Source: Parasphingopyxis marina
Lineage (GTDB): Bacteria; Pseudomonadota; Alphaproteobacteria; Sphingomonadales; Sphingomonadaceae
Length of the DNA stretch: 64,000 nucleotides
NCBI RefSeq assembly: GCF_014237875.1
Contig: NZ_JACJVJ010000001.1
Location: 1,662,501 to 1,726,500 of the forward strand
Reading direction: 5' to 3'
Of this stretch, positions 19,267 to 28,223 are shown piece by piece (position 1 is the stretch's first letter; each line of letters starts with the position of its first letter). The notes beneath the pieces were generated by a model, which was given only the letters and a program-made list of their open reading frames with translations, had not been told where the DNA came from and ran no database searches. The translations under genes and the position numbers were made by a program.

Positions 19267-20112
19267 ATGACAAGGGACACCGGGCCGCTCACGGAAACGG
19301 CCTATGCCAAAATCAACCTGGCGCTGCATGTGCGCGAACGGTTGCCCGACGGCTATCACCGGATCGAGACGCTTTTTGCCTTTTGCGAAGAGGGCGATGT
19401 GCTGGCGGCCGAACCGGCAGGCGATCTCAGCCTGACGATCGACGGCCCGTTCGCCGAAGGGCTTTCCAGCAGGAACGACAATCTGGTGATGCGCGCCGCG
19501 GCTATGGTGCGCGATTATGTGCCGGGAGGGCCAGGCGCCGCAATCCGGCTGACCAAGAATTTGCCCATAGCGTCCGGCATTGGCGGCGGGTCGGCCGATG
19601 CCGCGGCGGCGATCCGCCTGCTCGCGCGGCTGTGGCAGGCCGATCTTGATGCGGCGGTGGCGCATGACATCGCGGCGGATCTTGGCGCGGATGTGCCGGC
19701 GTGCCTCGGTTCAAAAACCGTGATCGGGCGGGGCAGGGGGGACGAGCTCGAAGCGATCGCACTTGCATCCGTGGAAAGCGCGCCGGCGCTGCTCGTCAAT
19801 CCCGGCGTTGCGATCCCGACCGGCCCGGTCTTCCAGCGCTGGGATGGCGAGGATCGCGGGGCTCTGGCCGCCGAGCGCGGAGCCGGCGGCTGGCGCAACG
19901 ATCTGACGCCGCCGGCCATCGCCATCGCGCCGGAAATCGGCGCCGTACTGGCCCTGCTAGACGGGCTGCCGGGCGCATTCTTCGTCCGCATGTCCGGATC
20001 CGGCGCGACCTGTTTTGCCTTGTTCGAGGACATGGAAAAGCGCGCCCAGGCCGCACTTAGCGTCAAATCGGCACATCCGGACTGGTGGGTATGGGAATCC
20101 GCTCTGCGTTAA
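19267..20112 (+). CDS. ispE: 4-diphosphocytidyl-2-C-methyl-D-erythritol kinase
   Basis: GHMP-family kinase of the MEP pathway, phosphorylating CDP-methylerythritol on the way to isoprenoid precursors. The 281-residue protein starts with the substrate-binding AYAKINLALHV, has the ATP-binding loop LPIASGIGGGSADAAAAIR with the expected glycine-serine run near 100, and the C-terminal MSGSGATCFALF. Length and motifs are normal. It follows the TPR gene by 13 bases, so it is probably read from the ETF-QO message, and it ends before a pair of terminator-like hairpins. Confidence 0.95.
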   Translation: MTRDTGPLTETAYAKINLALHVRERLPDGYHRIETLFAFCEEGDVLAAEPAGDLSLTIDGPFAEGLSSRNDNLVMRAAAMVRDYVPGGPGAAIRLTKNLPIASGIGGGSADAAAAIRLLARLWQADLDAAVAHDIAADLGADVPACLGSKTVIGRGRGDELEAIALASVESAPALLVNPGVAIPTGPVFQRWDGEDRGALAAERGAGGWRNDLTPPAIAIAPEIGAVLALLDGLPGAFFVRMSGSGATCFALFEDMEKRAQAALSVKSAHPDWWVWESALR

Positions 20113-20130
20113 CCTTAGAAACCGAGCGTT

Positions 20131-20149
20131 AACCCTGTTTTTCAGGGTT
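20131..20149 (+). terminator. Terminator-like hairpin after ispE
   Basis: AACCCTG and CAGGGTT form a 7-bp stem around five T, followed by TTGG. It lies 19 bases after the ispE stop in the gap between convergent genes. Confidence 0.5.
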
Positions 20150-20247
20150 TTGGTAACCTTTTGCGTCAAAATGGTCAGGGAACGGATCGGGCCCAGCCGG
20201 CACCATCCGCGAATGATCTGCGCTTCTCCTGAACGCGTACGTCATTG

Positions 20248-20285
20248 AAACGGGCAGCCACGCCATGCGGTGCGGCTGTCCGTTT
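20248..20285. terminator. Second hairpin between convergent genes
   Basis: AAACGGGCAGCC pairs with GGCTGTCCGTTT (12 bp with one G-T pair) around a 14-base loop. A- and T-rich ends on both sides fit a bidirectional terminator for ispE and the DUF885 gene. Confidence 0.55.
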
Positions 20286-20309
20286 CGTTTCCGGCATCGG
20301 CGCAGGCGA

Positions 20310-22151
20310 TCAGGCGGCGTCGATACGCTCTGCAACAAGCCGGAGCGGCATCGCCCCCTGGCCAAGCACGAGCGCGTTGAATGCGCGCAGATCGAACGCC
20401 TCGCCCTTGCGGCTCCGCATCTCCTCGCGCATCGCAAGCAGCCTGAGCTGGCCGAGCTTGTAGCCGAGCGCCTGTCCGGGCCAGGCCATATAGCGCTCGA
20501 TCTCCGCGACGCAGGTGCTTTCGGGATTGCCGGTCGCTTCCTGCATAAACCCGATCGCCCTCTCGCGGGCCCAGCGCTTGTGGTGCATGCCGGTATCGAC
20601 GACGAGGCGGACGGCGCGGAACAGCTCGTCCTGCAACCGGCCGAGATCGCCGAAGGGATCGTCTTCATAGGCGCCCAGCTCCCACATCAGCCGTTCGGCA
20701 TACAGCGCCCAGCCTTCCTGATAGGCGTTGAAGCTGGCGATGCGGATGATCAGCGGCGCTTCGCCGAGCCCGCTGGCTATCGCGGTTTGCGTGTGATGGC
20801 CGGGTACGCCCTCGTGATAGCTCAATGTCGGTAGCGCGAAACGGGCGACCGCAGCCATATCGCGCAGGTTGATCCAGTAGGTTCCGGGCCGGGTCCCGTC
20901 GAGCGAGGGGGCGTCGTAATAGCCGCCCGGCGCGCTGTCCTGCGTCGCCACCGGCACGCGGCGCACGCGCATCGGCTGGCGCGGGATGATGTCGGCGGGC
21001 AGGAAGCGCGGATATTGCGCCTCGGCATCGCGGACCTTTCCGCGCACATAATCGAGCACCGCCTCGCGCCCGGCGTTGCTGTCTTCGAACAGCAGCCGGG
21101 GATCGTCGGCCAACGCCAGCATCCGTTCGCCGACGCTGCCCTGGGTCAGGCCCTGCGCGTTTAGCAGCGCCTCCATCTCGGCGGTGATCCGGCGGACTTC
21201 CTCCATACCGATTTCATGGATTTCGTCGGGCGACTGTTCGGTATCGCCGAGCGCGCGAACGTTGGCGGCGTAGAGTTCTTCGCCGAAAGGTTGCGCCCAG
21301 ACGCCCGAATTATCCTGCCCGCGCGGCAGCATATCGGAGACGATCGCGCGCAGCCGGGCATAAGCGGGCCGGGCCTTCGTCTCGAGCGCGGCGATGGCGC
21401 GCTGCAGCGCGGTTTCGCGGAAGCTCTGGTCGATCACGGCATCGGTCATCCCGGCGGAAAGCGCTGCGATCAGTGGGTGCCGTTCCGCCGGGCCTTCGAG
21501 GAACGCATCGAGCACCGGCAGCGTCTTTTCAAGCAGTGCCTTGGGTGGGCGGCAGCCATCGGCCTCGTCGGCGCGAATCTTTTCGGCGACCCCGCCAAAG
21601 GCGGTTTCGAAGCTCTCGAGCTTCTCGATCCAGGCGTCGATTGCTTCGGGCGTGCGCAGCGACTGCTGCGTCGCCATGACCGCCGGGGAATCGATCGCCG
21701 GGCCGCTTATCTGCTGGACGAGATAGGGGAGGTGATTGACGTAGCTGAACGGATCGATGTGGCCATAGGAGATCGAGGAAGATCGTCCGGCATTTTCCAG
21801 CACCGCATCGACAACCGCTGCATGGAGCGCGCCGCTCGTATCCGGTCCGCAATCGAGAGCGGCGATCCGGGTACGGCTGGCCGCTGTTCCGGCGCGCAGG
21901 GCCGCTTCGCCGGCCGGGGAATAATCGGTAAGCCGCCGCGCCAATGGCCCGCCGTCCAGTGCGGCTTCCGCGCCATTATAGGTCGCAACCTCGGGAAGCA
22001 TCGCCAGCAGCCGGTCCGCCTCCATCGAGAGCACGCCGCCAGCGGGGCAGGGGCGCGATCCGCGCTCCATAGTGGCGCAGCCCGGCAGGCTGAGCGCCGT
22101 CGTTGCGGCTAGCCCGGCCAGCGCCTCGCGGCGCGTTACTTCGAAACCCAT
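20310..22151 (-). CDS. Exported DUF885 family putative peptidase/hydrolase
   Basis: Member of DUF885, a family with a zinc-peptidase-like signature. The 613-residue protein begins with a twin-arginine leader (VTRREALAGLAATTALSLPGCA) that ends in a lipobox-like LPGC. It may therefore be exported folded by Tat and perhaps lipidated. The motif YHEGVPGHHTQ in the C-terminal third resembles the HExxH metal site used by the family. The frame extends upstream but the ATG at 22151 gives the only sensible leader. It is divergent from the enoyl-CoA hydratase gene with 61 bases between. Confidence 0.85.
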   Translation of the reverse strand: MGFEVTRREALAGLAATTALSLPGCATMERGSRPCPAGGVLSMEADRLLAMLPEVATYNGAEAALDGGPLARRLTDYSPAGEAALRAGTAASRTRIAALDCGPDTSGALHAAVVDAVLENAGRSSSISYGHIDPFSYVNHLPYLVQQISGPAIDSPAVMATQQSLRTPEAIDAWIEKLESFETAFGGVAEKIRADEADGCRPPKALLEKTLPVLDAFLEGPAERHPLIAALSAGMTDAVIDQSFRETALQRAIAALETKARPAYARLRAIVSDMLPRGQDNSGVWAQPFGEELYAANVRALGDTEQSPDEIHEIGMEEVRRITAEMEALLNAQGLTQGSVGERMLALADDPRLLFEDSNAGREAVLDYVRGKVRDAEAQYPRFLPADIIPRQPMRVRRVPVATQDSAPGGYYDAPSLDGTRPGTYWINLRDMAAVARFALPTLSYHEGVPGHHTQTAIASGLGEAPLIIRIASFNAYQEGWALYAERLMWELGAYEDDPFGDLGRLQDELFRAVRLVVDTGMHHKRWARERAIGFMQEATGNPESTCVAEIERYMAWPGQALGYKLGQLRLLAMREEMRSRKGEAFDLRAFNALVLGQGAMPLRLVAERIDAA

Positions 22152-22212
22152 TGCGACCCTCCTTCTTGCCTTCACTGGTGACATAGCGGGCGCGGCGCGG
22201 CAACTAGGCGGC

Positions 22213-22962
22213 ATGTTCACCCTATCCGTCTCCGATGCGGTCGCCACGATCGCCCTGTCGCCGCCCGGAAAGCTCAACGCTATCGCCCAGGCGCACTGGC
22301 ACCACCTCGCCGGTTGCATCCATAAGGCCGAGGCTGCCGCTGCGCGCGTCATCGTACTGAAATCCGACGATCCGGCGATGTTCAGCGCGGGCGCCGACAT
22401 CACCGAGTTCGAGGCCTTGCAGCGCAACGCGGATGCGCGCGTCGGCTTTCGCATGGCGATGCGCGAAGGGATCGAGGCGCTGGCAAATTCGCCGCTGCCG
22501 ACGATCGCGCTTGTCGAGGCGGGATGCGTCGGCGCGGCGGTCGCCCTGGTGCTGGCCTGCGATATGCGGATTGCGGGCGAGGACGCGCGGTTCGCGGTGA
22601 CGCCCGCCAAGCTTGGTCTCACCTATCAGGTCGAAGATCTGGCCCGGCTTGCCGCCGTCGTCGGGCAGGGTCAGGCGGCGCGGCTTATCTTTTCGGCGCA
22701 ATCGGTGGATGCCGAGGAGGCGATGCGGATCGGGCTCGTGGAAATGACCGGCGGCGCGGCGGCGCTCGAGGCGCTGTGCGCGGCGATCGCCGCCAATTCC
22801 GGCACCAGCGTTCGCGGGCTGAAGGCGTTGCTCAAGGCGGCGGTGGTCGATGAAAGCGGCATCGTGACCGAAAGGCTGTTCGACGACGCGTTCGGCAGCG
22901 CCGATTTCGCCGAGGGGCTGGCCGCATTTCGCGAGCGGCGCAAACCGGATTTCAAAGGATGA
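22213..22962 (+). CDS. Enoyl-CoA hydratase/isomerase family protein
   Basis: Crotonase-fold protein of 249 residues acting on an acyl-CoA. The first oxyanion-hole block FSAGADITEFEAL and the second, CVGAAVALVLACDMRIAG, are clear. The position where hydratases have a catalytic glutamate before LGL reads PAKLGLTYQVEDL, so classical hydration is doubtful and isomerase, decarboxylase or hydrolase activity is possible. It is the first gene of a plus-strand run and overlaps the amidohydrolase gene by four bases (ATGA). Confidence 0.85.
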   Translation: MFTLSVSDAVATIALSPPGKLNAIAQAHWHHLAGCIHKAEAAAARVIVLKSDDPAMFSAGADITEFEALQRNADARVGFRMAMREGIEALANSPLPTIALVEAGCVGAAVALVLACDMRIAGEDARFAVTPAKLGLTYQVEDLARLAAVVGQGQAARLIFSAQSVDAEEAMRIGLVEMTGGAAALEALCAAIAANSGTSVRGLKALLKAAVVDESGIVTERLFDDAFGSADFAEGLAAFRERRKPDFKG

Positions 22963-23681
22963 GCGATGTCTGCACGGAGATTGCGGGCGATTCCGATTCG
23001 GGCCTGCTGCTGATCGCCGATCATGCGTCGGACCGGGTGCCCGGCGATATCGATCTCGGCGTCGATCCGGCGGTGATGCAAAAGCATATCGCCGTCGATA
23101 TCGGTATTGCCACGCTGGCGCCGCTGGTCGCGGCTCGGCTCGGTTGCCCGGCGCTGCTCGCCAATGTTTCGCGGCTGGTTGTCGATCTTCACCGCGAAGC
23201 CGATAACCCCGCTGTTATTCCCGTGACGAGCGATGGTTACGAGATACCCGCCAATGCCGCGCTGAACGCGGCGGGCCGGGCGGCGCGCATCGATCGTTTC
23301 TGGAAGCCCTATCATGCGCGGGCGGCGGAACTGATCGAGGCTCATGCGCCCAGGATGCTCTTCACCCTGCACAGCTTCACTCCCTCGCTGGAATCCGCGC
23401 CTGCGGACCGCCCCTGGCAGATCGGCATTCTCTACAATGCGGACGAGCGCGCGCCGCGTATCGCGATCCCGAAGCTCGAAGCGCTCGGCCTCGTCGTCGG
23501 CGACAACGAGCCTTATTCGGGCAAGCTTCTGAACGCGACGATGAACTTCCATGCCGAGGCGCGCGGCCTCCCTTATCTGGCGATAGAGGTCAGGAATGAC
23601 TTGATCGACACGCCCGAAGGCGCAAGGGAATGGGCCGAATTGCTCGCGCCCGTCATCGCGGCGGTGCGCGACGCGCTCTAG
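22959..23681 (+). CDS. N-formylglutamate amidohydrolase family protein
   Basis: Zinc-dependent amidohydrolase family related to HutG, which releases formate from N-formylglutamate in histidine breakdown. The 240-residue protein shows IADHASDRVPGDIDLG, VDLHREADNPAVIP and FTLHSFTPSLE, the histidine-bearing blocks of the family. No other hut gene is near, and the gene is coupled to a crotonase-family gene, so the real substrate may be different. The start overlaps the previous stop; the dehydratase gene follows after 24 bases. Confidence 0.87.
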   Translation: MSDVCTEIAGDSDSGLLLIADHASDRVPGDIDLGVDPAVMQKHIAVDIGIATLAPLVAARLGCPALLANVSRLVVDLHREADNPAVIPVTSDGYEIPANAALNAAGRAARIDRFWKPYHARAAELIEAHAPRMLFTLHSFTPSLESAPADRPWQIGILYNADERAPRIAIPKLEALGLVVGDNEPYSGKLLNATMNFHAEARGLPYLAIEVRNDLIDTPEGAREWAELLAPVIAAVRDAL

Positions 23682-23705
23682 GATGAATGTGTAACAAGGA
23701 AGATC

Positions 23706-25427
23706 ATGTCCAATCGTTTCGACAAGGCGAAATTGCCGAGCCGCCATGTTTCGCTGGGTCCGTCGCGGGCGCCGCACCGTTCCTATTATTACGCGATGGG
23801 AATGACCGAGGAGGAGATCAACCGTCCCTTCGTTGCCGTGGCGAGCGCCGGAAACGACAGCGCGCCTTGCAACACCCTGCTCGATAGCCAGGCGAATATC
23901 TGCCGCGAGGGCGTGATCGCGGGCGGCGGCCTGCCGCGCCGGTTCAACACGATCACCGTCACCGACGGCATCGCCATGGGCCATCAGGGGATGAAATCCT
24001 CGCTCGTCAGCCGCGAGGTGATCGCCGATTCGGTCGAGCTTTCGGTGCGCGGCCATTGCTATGATGCGCTCGTTGCCTTTGCCGGCTGCGACAAATCGCT
24101 GCCCGGCATGATGATGGCGATGCTGCGGCTCAACGTGCCGTCGATCTTCGTTTACGGCGGCTCGATCCTGCCCGGCCATTTCCACGGCGACGATGTGACC
24201 GTGGTCGACGTGTTCGAGGCGGTGGGACGCTACGAAGCCGACAATTGCCCGCTGCAGGAGCTGATCGAGCTCGAAAAGGTCGCCTGTCCCGGTCATGGCG
24301 CGTGCGGCGGACAGTTTACCGCCAACACCATGGCCTGTGTCGGCGAGGCGATCGGGCTTTCGCTCCCCAACAGCAACATGGTGCCCGCGCCGTACGAATC
24401 CAACGCGGATATCGCCCGGGCGGCGGGCGAGCAGGTGATGAACCTGCTCGAAGCCAATATTCGCCCGCGCGACATCTGCACGAAAGAGGCTTTCCAGAAC
24501 GCCGCCAGGGTCGTCGCTGCGACCGGGGGGTCGACCAACGGCGCGCTGCACCTGCCGGCCATGGCGAACGAGTGCGGGATCGATTTCGACCTTTTCGACG
24601 TCGCCGAGATGTTCAAGTCGACGCCCTATATCGCCGACCTGAAACCCGGCGGGAAATATGTCGCCAAGGACATGTATGAAGCGGGCGGCGTCTACATGCT
24701 GATGAAGACCCTGCTGACGAACGACCTGCTCGACGGCAACTGCCTGACCGTGACCGGCAAGACGCTGGGCGAGAATATCGACGAGATCACCTGGAACCCG
24801 AACCAGAAGGTCATCTATTCGGTCGAACGGCCGCTTTCGCCGACGGGCGGGGTTGTCGGCCTCAAAGGCTCGCTCGCCCCCGACGGCGCGATCGTGAAGG
24901 TGGCCGGCATGGCGCGGCTGCAGTTCGAGGGGCCCGCGCGCTGTTTCGACAGCGAGGAAGACTGTTTCCACGCCGTGGAGACGCGCGATATCGCCGAAGG
25001 TTCGGTGATCGTCATCCGCTATGAAGGCCCCAAGGGCGGCCCCGGTATGCGCGAGATGCTCTCGACGACCGCCGCGCTGTACGGCCAGGGGATGGGCGAG
25101 AAGGTCGCGCTGATCACCGACGGCCGCTTCTCGGGTGCGACACGCGGCTTCTGCATCGGCCATGTCGGGCCCGAAGCCGCCGAGGGCGGACCGATCGGGC
25201 TGGTCGAGGATGGCGATATCATCCGCATCGATGCCGAGGCCGGGACGATCGACCTCGATGTCGACGCGGAAACGCTCAAGGCGCGGCGCGAGGCCTGGCA
25301 GCCGCGGACCAACGACTATCAGGCGGGCACGCTGTGGCGCTACGCCCAGAATGTCGGCCCCGCCCGCACCGGCGCCGTCACCCATCCCGGCGCCAAGGCC
25401 GAAACCCATGTCTATGCGGATATCTAG
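23706..25427 (+). CDS. ilvD: Dihydroxy-acid dehydratase
   Basis: Fe-S dehydratase of valine, leucine and isoleucine synthesis, converting dihydroxy acids to 2-keto acids. The 573-residue protein has the three cluster cysteines in [17 protein letters not shown] and [14 protein letters not shown], and the C-terminal [17 protein letters not shown]. The length is that of the shorter of the two IlvD classes. The start ATG is preceded by AAGGAAG. Because the gene is read with genes of unrelated function, its branched-chain role rests on family identity; other IlvD/Edd members act on sugar acids, but the sequence matches IlvD better. Confidence 0.93.
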   Translation: MSNRFDKAKLPSRHVSLGPSRAPHRSYYYAMGMTEEEINRPFVAVASAGNDSAPCNTLLDSQANICREGVIAGGGLPRRFNTITVTDGIAMGHQGMKSSLVSREVIADSVELSVRGHCYDALVAFAGCDKSLPGMMMAMLRLNVPSIFVYGGSILPGHFHGDDVTVVDVFEAVGRYEADNCPLQELIELEKVACPGHGACGGQFTANTMACVGEAIGLSLPNSNMVPAPYESNADIARAAGEQVMNLLEANIRPRDICTKEAFQNAARVVAATGGSTNGALHLPAMANECGIDFDLFDVAEMFKSTPYIADLKPGGKYVAKDMYEAGGVYMLMKTLLTNDLLDGNCLTVTGKTLGENIDEITWNPNQKVIYSVERPLSPTGGVVGLKGSLAPDGAIVKVAGMARLQFEGPARCFDSEEDCFHAVETRDIAEGSVIVIRYEGPKGGPGMREMLSTTAALYGQGMGEKVALITDGRFSGATRGFCIGHVGPEAAEGGPIGLVEDGDIIRIDAEAGTIDLDVDAETLKARREAWQPRTNDYQAGTLWRYAQNVGPARTGAVTHPGAKAETHVYADI

Positions 25428-25800
25428 CGCGCTTCTGGTCACCGTTTCGCTGGCCGCGTGCGGCACGGCCGATCCCGCCGCGAACAACGAGGCGCTGCTC
25501 GAATCCGAAGCCCAGACGCGCAGCGAACTGGCCGAAAGCGGCCGCGTCTATTGCGCGGTCAACGGCGGCGAGGGCTTCCGCCCCGAATGCCAGATCGAGC
25601 GGACCCAGGGCAGCGAAGGGCTGGTGCTGACGATGCGCCATCCCGATGGCGGCTTCCGCCGGCTGCTCGTGACCAATGACGGGCGCGGGCTGATCGCCGC
25701 CGACGGTTCGGAACCCGCCATCGTCACCCCGGTGTCCGAACGCGAGGTCGAGGTCTCGATCGGCTTCGACCGCTATCGCCTGCCGGCGACGGTGCGGTGA
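25414..25800 (+). CDS. Small putative lipoprotein
   Basis: A 128-residue product not recognised by family. It begins [20 protein letters not shown], a classical lipoprotein signal with lipobox LAAC. The mature part is charged and has two cysteines ([17 protein letters not shown]) that could form a disulfide, then a beta-rich domain with [11 protein letters not shown]. It starts 14 bases inside the end of ilvD and its stop overlaps the GTG start of the next gene, so expression is tied to both neighbours. Confidence 0.8.
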   Translation: MRISSALLVTVSLAACGTADPAANNEALLESEAQTRSELAESGRVYCAVNGGEGFRPECQIERTQGSEGLVLTMRHPDGGFRRLLVTNDGRGLIAADGSEPAIVTPVSEREVEVSIGFDRYRLPATVR

Positions 25801-27194
25801 TCCCCCGGGCGATCCTGACCGCCGCCGAGATGAAGGCGGCCGAGGACGCCACCATGGCGAGCGGCGTTTCGGTCGACCAATTGATGGAACGGGCGGGGCG
25901 CGCCGCGGCCGATATCGCCTGGCGGATGGCCGGCAAGGCGCACGTGCTTGTTCTTTGCGGCCCCGGCAACAATGGCGGCGACGGCTATGTGGTTGCGCGT
26001 CTGCTCGCCGAACGCGGTTGCGAGGTGCAGGTTGCGGCGCTCGCCGACCCGGCGACCGATGCCGCGAGAAACGCCCGCGCGCAATGGCCGGGCCCCGTCG
26101 ATGCGATAGGCGATGCGCGTCCCGCGCCGATGGTCGTCGATGCGCTGTTCGGAACCGGGCTGGCGCGGCCGCTCGGCGCCGATCTTTCCGCCGCGCTCTG
26201 CGATCTCGTCCGCAAGGCGCGGCACAGCCTTGCCGTCGACCTGCCGAGCGGGATCGAAACCGATAGCGGGGCGCTGCTCTCGCCGGTTCCTTTTTTCGAC
26301 GCGACGATCGCGCTGGGATCGCTGAAGCCCGCGCACCTGCTCCAGCCCGCGGCGGGTTTCATGGGGATGACGCTGGTCGGCGAGATCGGCATTGCCGCGG
26401 AGAGCGCGCTGCTGGAAATCGGCCGGCCGACCCTCGTACCGCCGCTGCCTTCGGCGCATAAATATTCGCGCGGCTATGTGCTGGTCGCGGGGGGAGCGAT
26501 GGCGGGGGCGGCGAGCCTTGCCGCCGACGCCGCGATCCGCGCGGGGGCCGGCTATGTCGCGCTGGCCGGCCCCGAGCATGGCGAAGGGCCGCTGGCGCTC
26601 GTCCAGCGCCTTGCCGTCGATCCACGCACGCTGGCGGATCTGCTGGCCGATGAGCGGGTCGATGTCGCCGTGGCCGGGCCGGGCCTCGGGCTCAACGACA
26701 AGGCCGAAGCGCGGCTCGAGAGCGTGCTGGCAGCGGGCAAGCGGCTGGTGCTCGATGCCGATGCGTTGACGCTGATCGCCAAGCGGGGCGCAGAGACGCT
26801 GGCTGGTCTCGATGCTCCGCCGATCCTGACGCCGCACGAGGGCGAGTTCGCCCGGCTGTTCGGCGACATATCCGGCAACAAGGTCGAGCGCGCGCGCGAA
26901 GCGGCCCGGCGGTCCGGGTCGGTTATCATCTACAAGGGCAATGACAGCGTGGTCGCTTCGCCGGACGGCCGCGCCGCCATCGCGCCGCCGGCACCGAGCT
27001 GGCTGGCGACGGCGGGCACCGGAGACGTGCTCACCGGCATCGCGGCGGCGCGCTATGCCGCGACCGGCGATCCGTTCGAAGCGGCCTGCGAGGCCGTCTG
27101 GCTGCACGGCGCGGCGGCGCGCATGGCAGGGCCTTTCCTGATCGCGGACGATCTGATCGAAGCCCTGCCGCGCGCGCTTGCGGCCTGTCTCTAG
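25797..27194 (+). CDS. nnrD: Bifunctional NAD(P)H-hydrate epimerase / ADP-dependent dehydratase
   Basis: Metabolite-repair enzyme that epimerises and dehydrates damaged NAD(P)H hydrates. The 465-residue fusion has an N-terminal YjeF_N epimerase domain (LCGPGNNGGDGYVVARLL near 55, VDALFGTG, VDLPSGIETDSG). The C-terminal ribokinase-like dehydratase domain has AGPGLGLNDKA, LTPHEGEFARLFG and the anion-hole TAGTGDVLTGIAAA. The start is a GTG that overlaps the previous TGA (GTGA). Both halves look intact. Confidence 0.94.
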   Translation: MIPRAILTAAEMKAAEDATMASGVSVDQLMERAGRAAADIAWRMAGKAHVLVLCGPGNNGGDGYVVARLLAERGCEVQVAALADPATDAARNARAQWPGPVDAIGDARPAPMVVDALFGTGLARPLGADLSAALCDLVRKARHSLAVDLPSGIETDSGALLSPVPFFDATIALGSLKPAHLLQPAAGFMGMTLVGEIGIAAESALLEIGRPTLVPPLPSAHKYSRGYVLVAGGAMAGAASLAADAAIRAGAGYVALAGPEHGEGPLALVQRLAVDPRTLADLLADERVDVAVAGPGLGLNDKAEARLESVLAAGKRLVLDADALTLIAKRGAETLAGLDAPPILTPHEGEFARLFGDISGNKVERAREAARRSGSVIIYKGNDSVVASPDGRAAIAPPAPSWLATAGTGDVLTGIAAARYAATGDPFEAACEAVWLHGAAARMAGPFLIADDLIEALPRALAACL

Positions 27195-27206
27195 ACCGGA
27201 ACGCTT

Positions 27207-27644
27207 CTAGCCCTGAAAGGCGATCAGCGCCGCGTTGATTGCCAGCCAGATCAGCACGATGCTCGACAGCGCAAAGACCATGAAGCGGAACATCACCCGG
27301 TTCACCGTCGCCTGGATCAGGCTGTGCAGCACCCGCAGGCCGACATAGATCCACGCGAGCGTCACGTTGAAGCCCAGGCCCGCGCCGAGCAGGGCCAGGC
27401 TCAGGCAGATTGCGTAGAACAGTGTCGGTTCGGTCAGCAGGTGGTTGTAGTTGTGCGCCTTCCACTGGACATTGGGCGGCAGGATGGCGTCGAGATCCGC
27501 GCCTTTGCCGCCGACCATCTTGTTCGCGTCGATATCGGCCTTCTGCATCGCCGGAATGCGCGTGACGTACATCCACAGCCACATGATCATCGTCCAAAGC
27601 ACCAGCGCGATAACCGGCTGTAAAATGGTATTGGTTCCCATCAT
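27207..27644 (-). CDS. MAPEG family membrane protein, copy 2
   Basis: 145-residue integral membrane protein of the MAPEG family (membrane-associated proteins in eicosanoid and glutathione metabolism); bacterial members are of uncertain function, some with glutathione transferase activity. Four hydrophobic helices are seen, at about 7-27, 73-95, 98-115 and 122-142. The NYNHLLTEPTLFYAICL and VGLRVLHSLIQ blocks are typical. It is a paralogue of the gene at 27668, which lies upstream with a 23-base gap, so the two are one transcript. Confidence 0.87.
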   Translation of the reverse strand: MMGTNTILQPVIALVLWTMIMWLWMYVTRIPAMQKADIDANKMVGGKGADLDAILPPNVQWKAHNYNHLLTEPTLFYAICLSLALLGAGLGFNVTLAWIYVGLRVLHSLIQATVNRVMFRFMVFALSSIVLIWLAINAALIAFQG

Positions 27645-27667
27645 TGCTCTCCTCTATTTTATAGGGC

Positions 27668-28105
27668 TCAGGCGAATTGCCAGGCGATGACCAGCGCGTG
27701 CAGCGACAGCAGCAACAGGCAGATCGTAGCCAGGGTGAACACCACGAAACGCACGGGCACATAATTCCAGAGCAGCTGGATCAGGCTGTGGACGATGCGC
27801 AGCCCGACATAGGCCCAGGCCAGCCAGACGTTGATCCAGACGTTGCCGGTGCCGGTCAGCGCGATGATGAACACCGCCGCGTAGAAGATCGTGGGCTGTT
27901 CGGCGAGATGGGCGTAGTTGTGCGAAGGCCAGTTCGCCTTGTCGGGCAGCACCCCTTCGAGATTCTGTCCGCGTCCGCCGGGCTGGGCGCCCATGTCGAT
28001 CCCGGCTTTTTTCATCGCCGGCAGCCGCGTGACGACGAGCCAGAGCAATATGATGAGCGTCCAGACGACGAGGACCGCCGCCGGCGCGAGTATTTGGCTT
28101 TGCAT
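27668..28105 (-). CDS. MAPEG family membrane protein, copy 1
   Basis: 145-residue paralogue of the downstream gene, equal in length and with the same blocks (NYAHLAEQPTIFYAAVF, AYVGLRIVHSLIQ) and four membrane helices. MAPEG proteins usually form trimers, so the pair could make hetero-oligomers; this is inference. The promoter lies in the 118-base gap shared with the divergent dehydratase gene at 28224. Substrate unknown. Confidence 0.87.
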   Translation of the reverse strand: MQSQILAPAAVLVVWTLIILLWLVVTRLPAMKKAGIDMGAQPGGRGQNLEGVLPDKANWPSHNYAHLAEQPTIFYAAVFIIALTGTGNVWINVWLAWAYVGLRIVHSLIQLLWNYVPVRFVVFTLATICLLLLSLHALVIAWQFA

Positions 28106-28223
28106 GAATCCGCTCCCCTCTATTTTATTGTGCAGGGAGACTGGAACAGGCCCAAAAAGTTGTCAATTGCAACGGGACTTTCGCGCAATTGTGGGGCAGG
28201 GAAAGCCGAGCTAGGGGAGCGCC

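Noticed and set aside
20105-20160. Repeated TTAACC as possible CtrA sites
   Set aside because: The spacing is not TTAA-N7-TTAA and the site lies between convergent genes.
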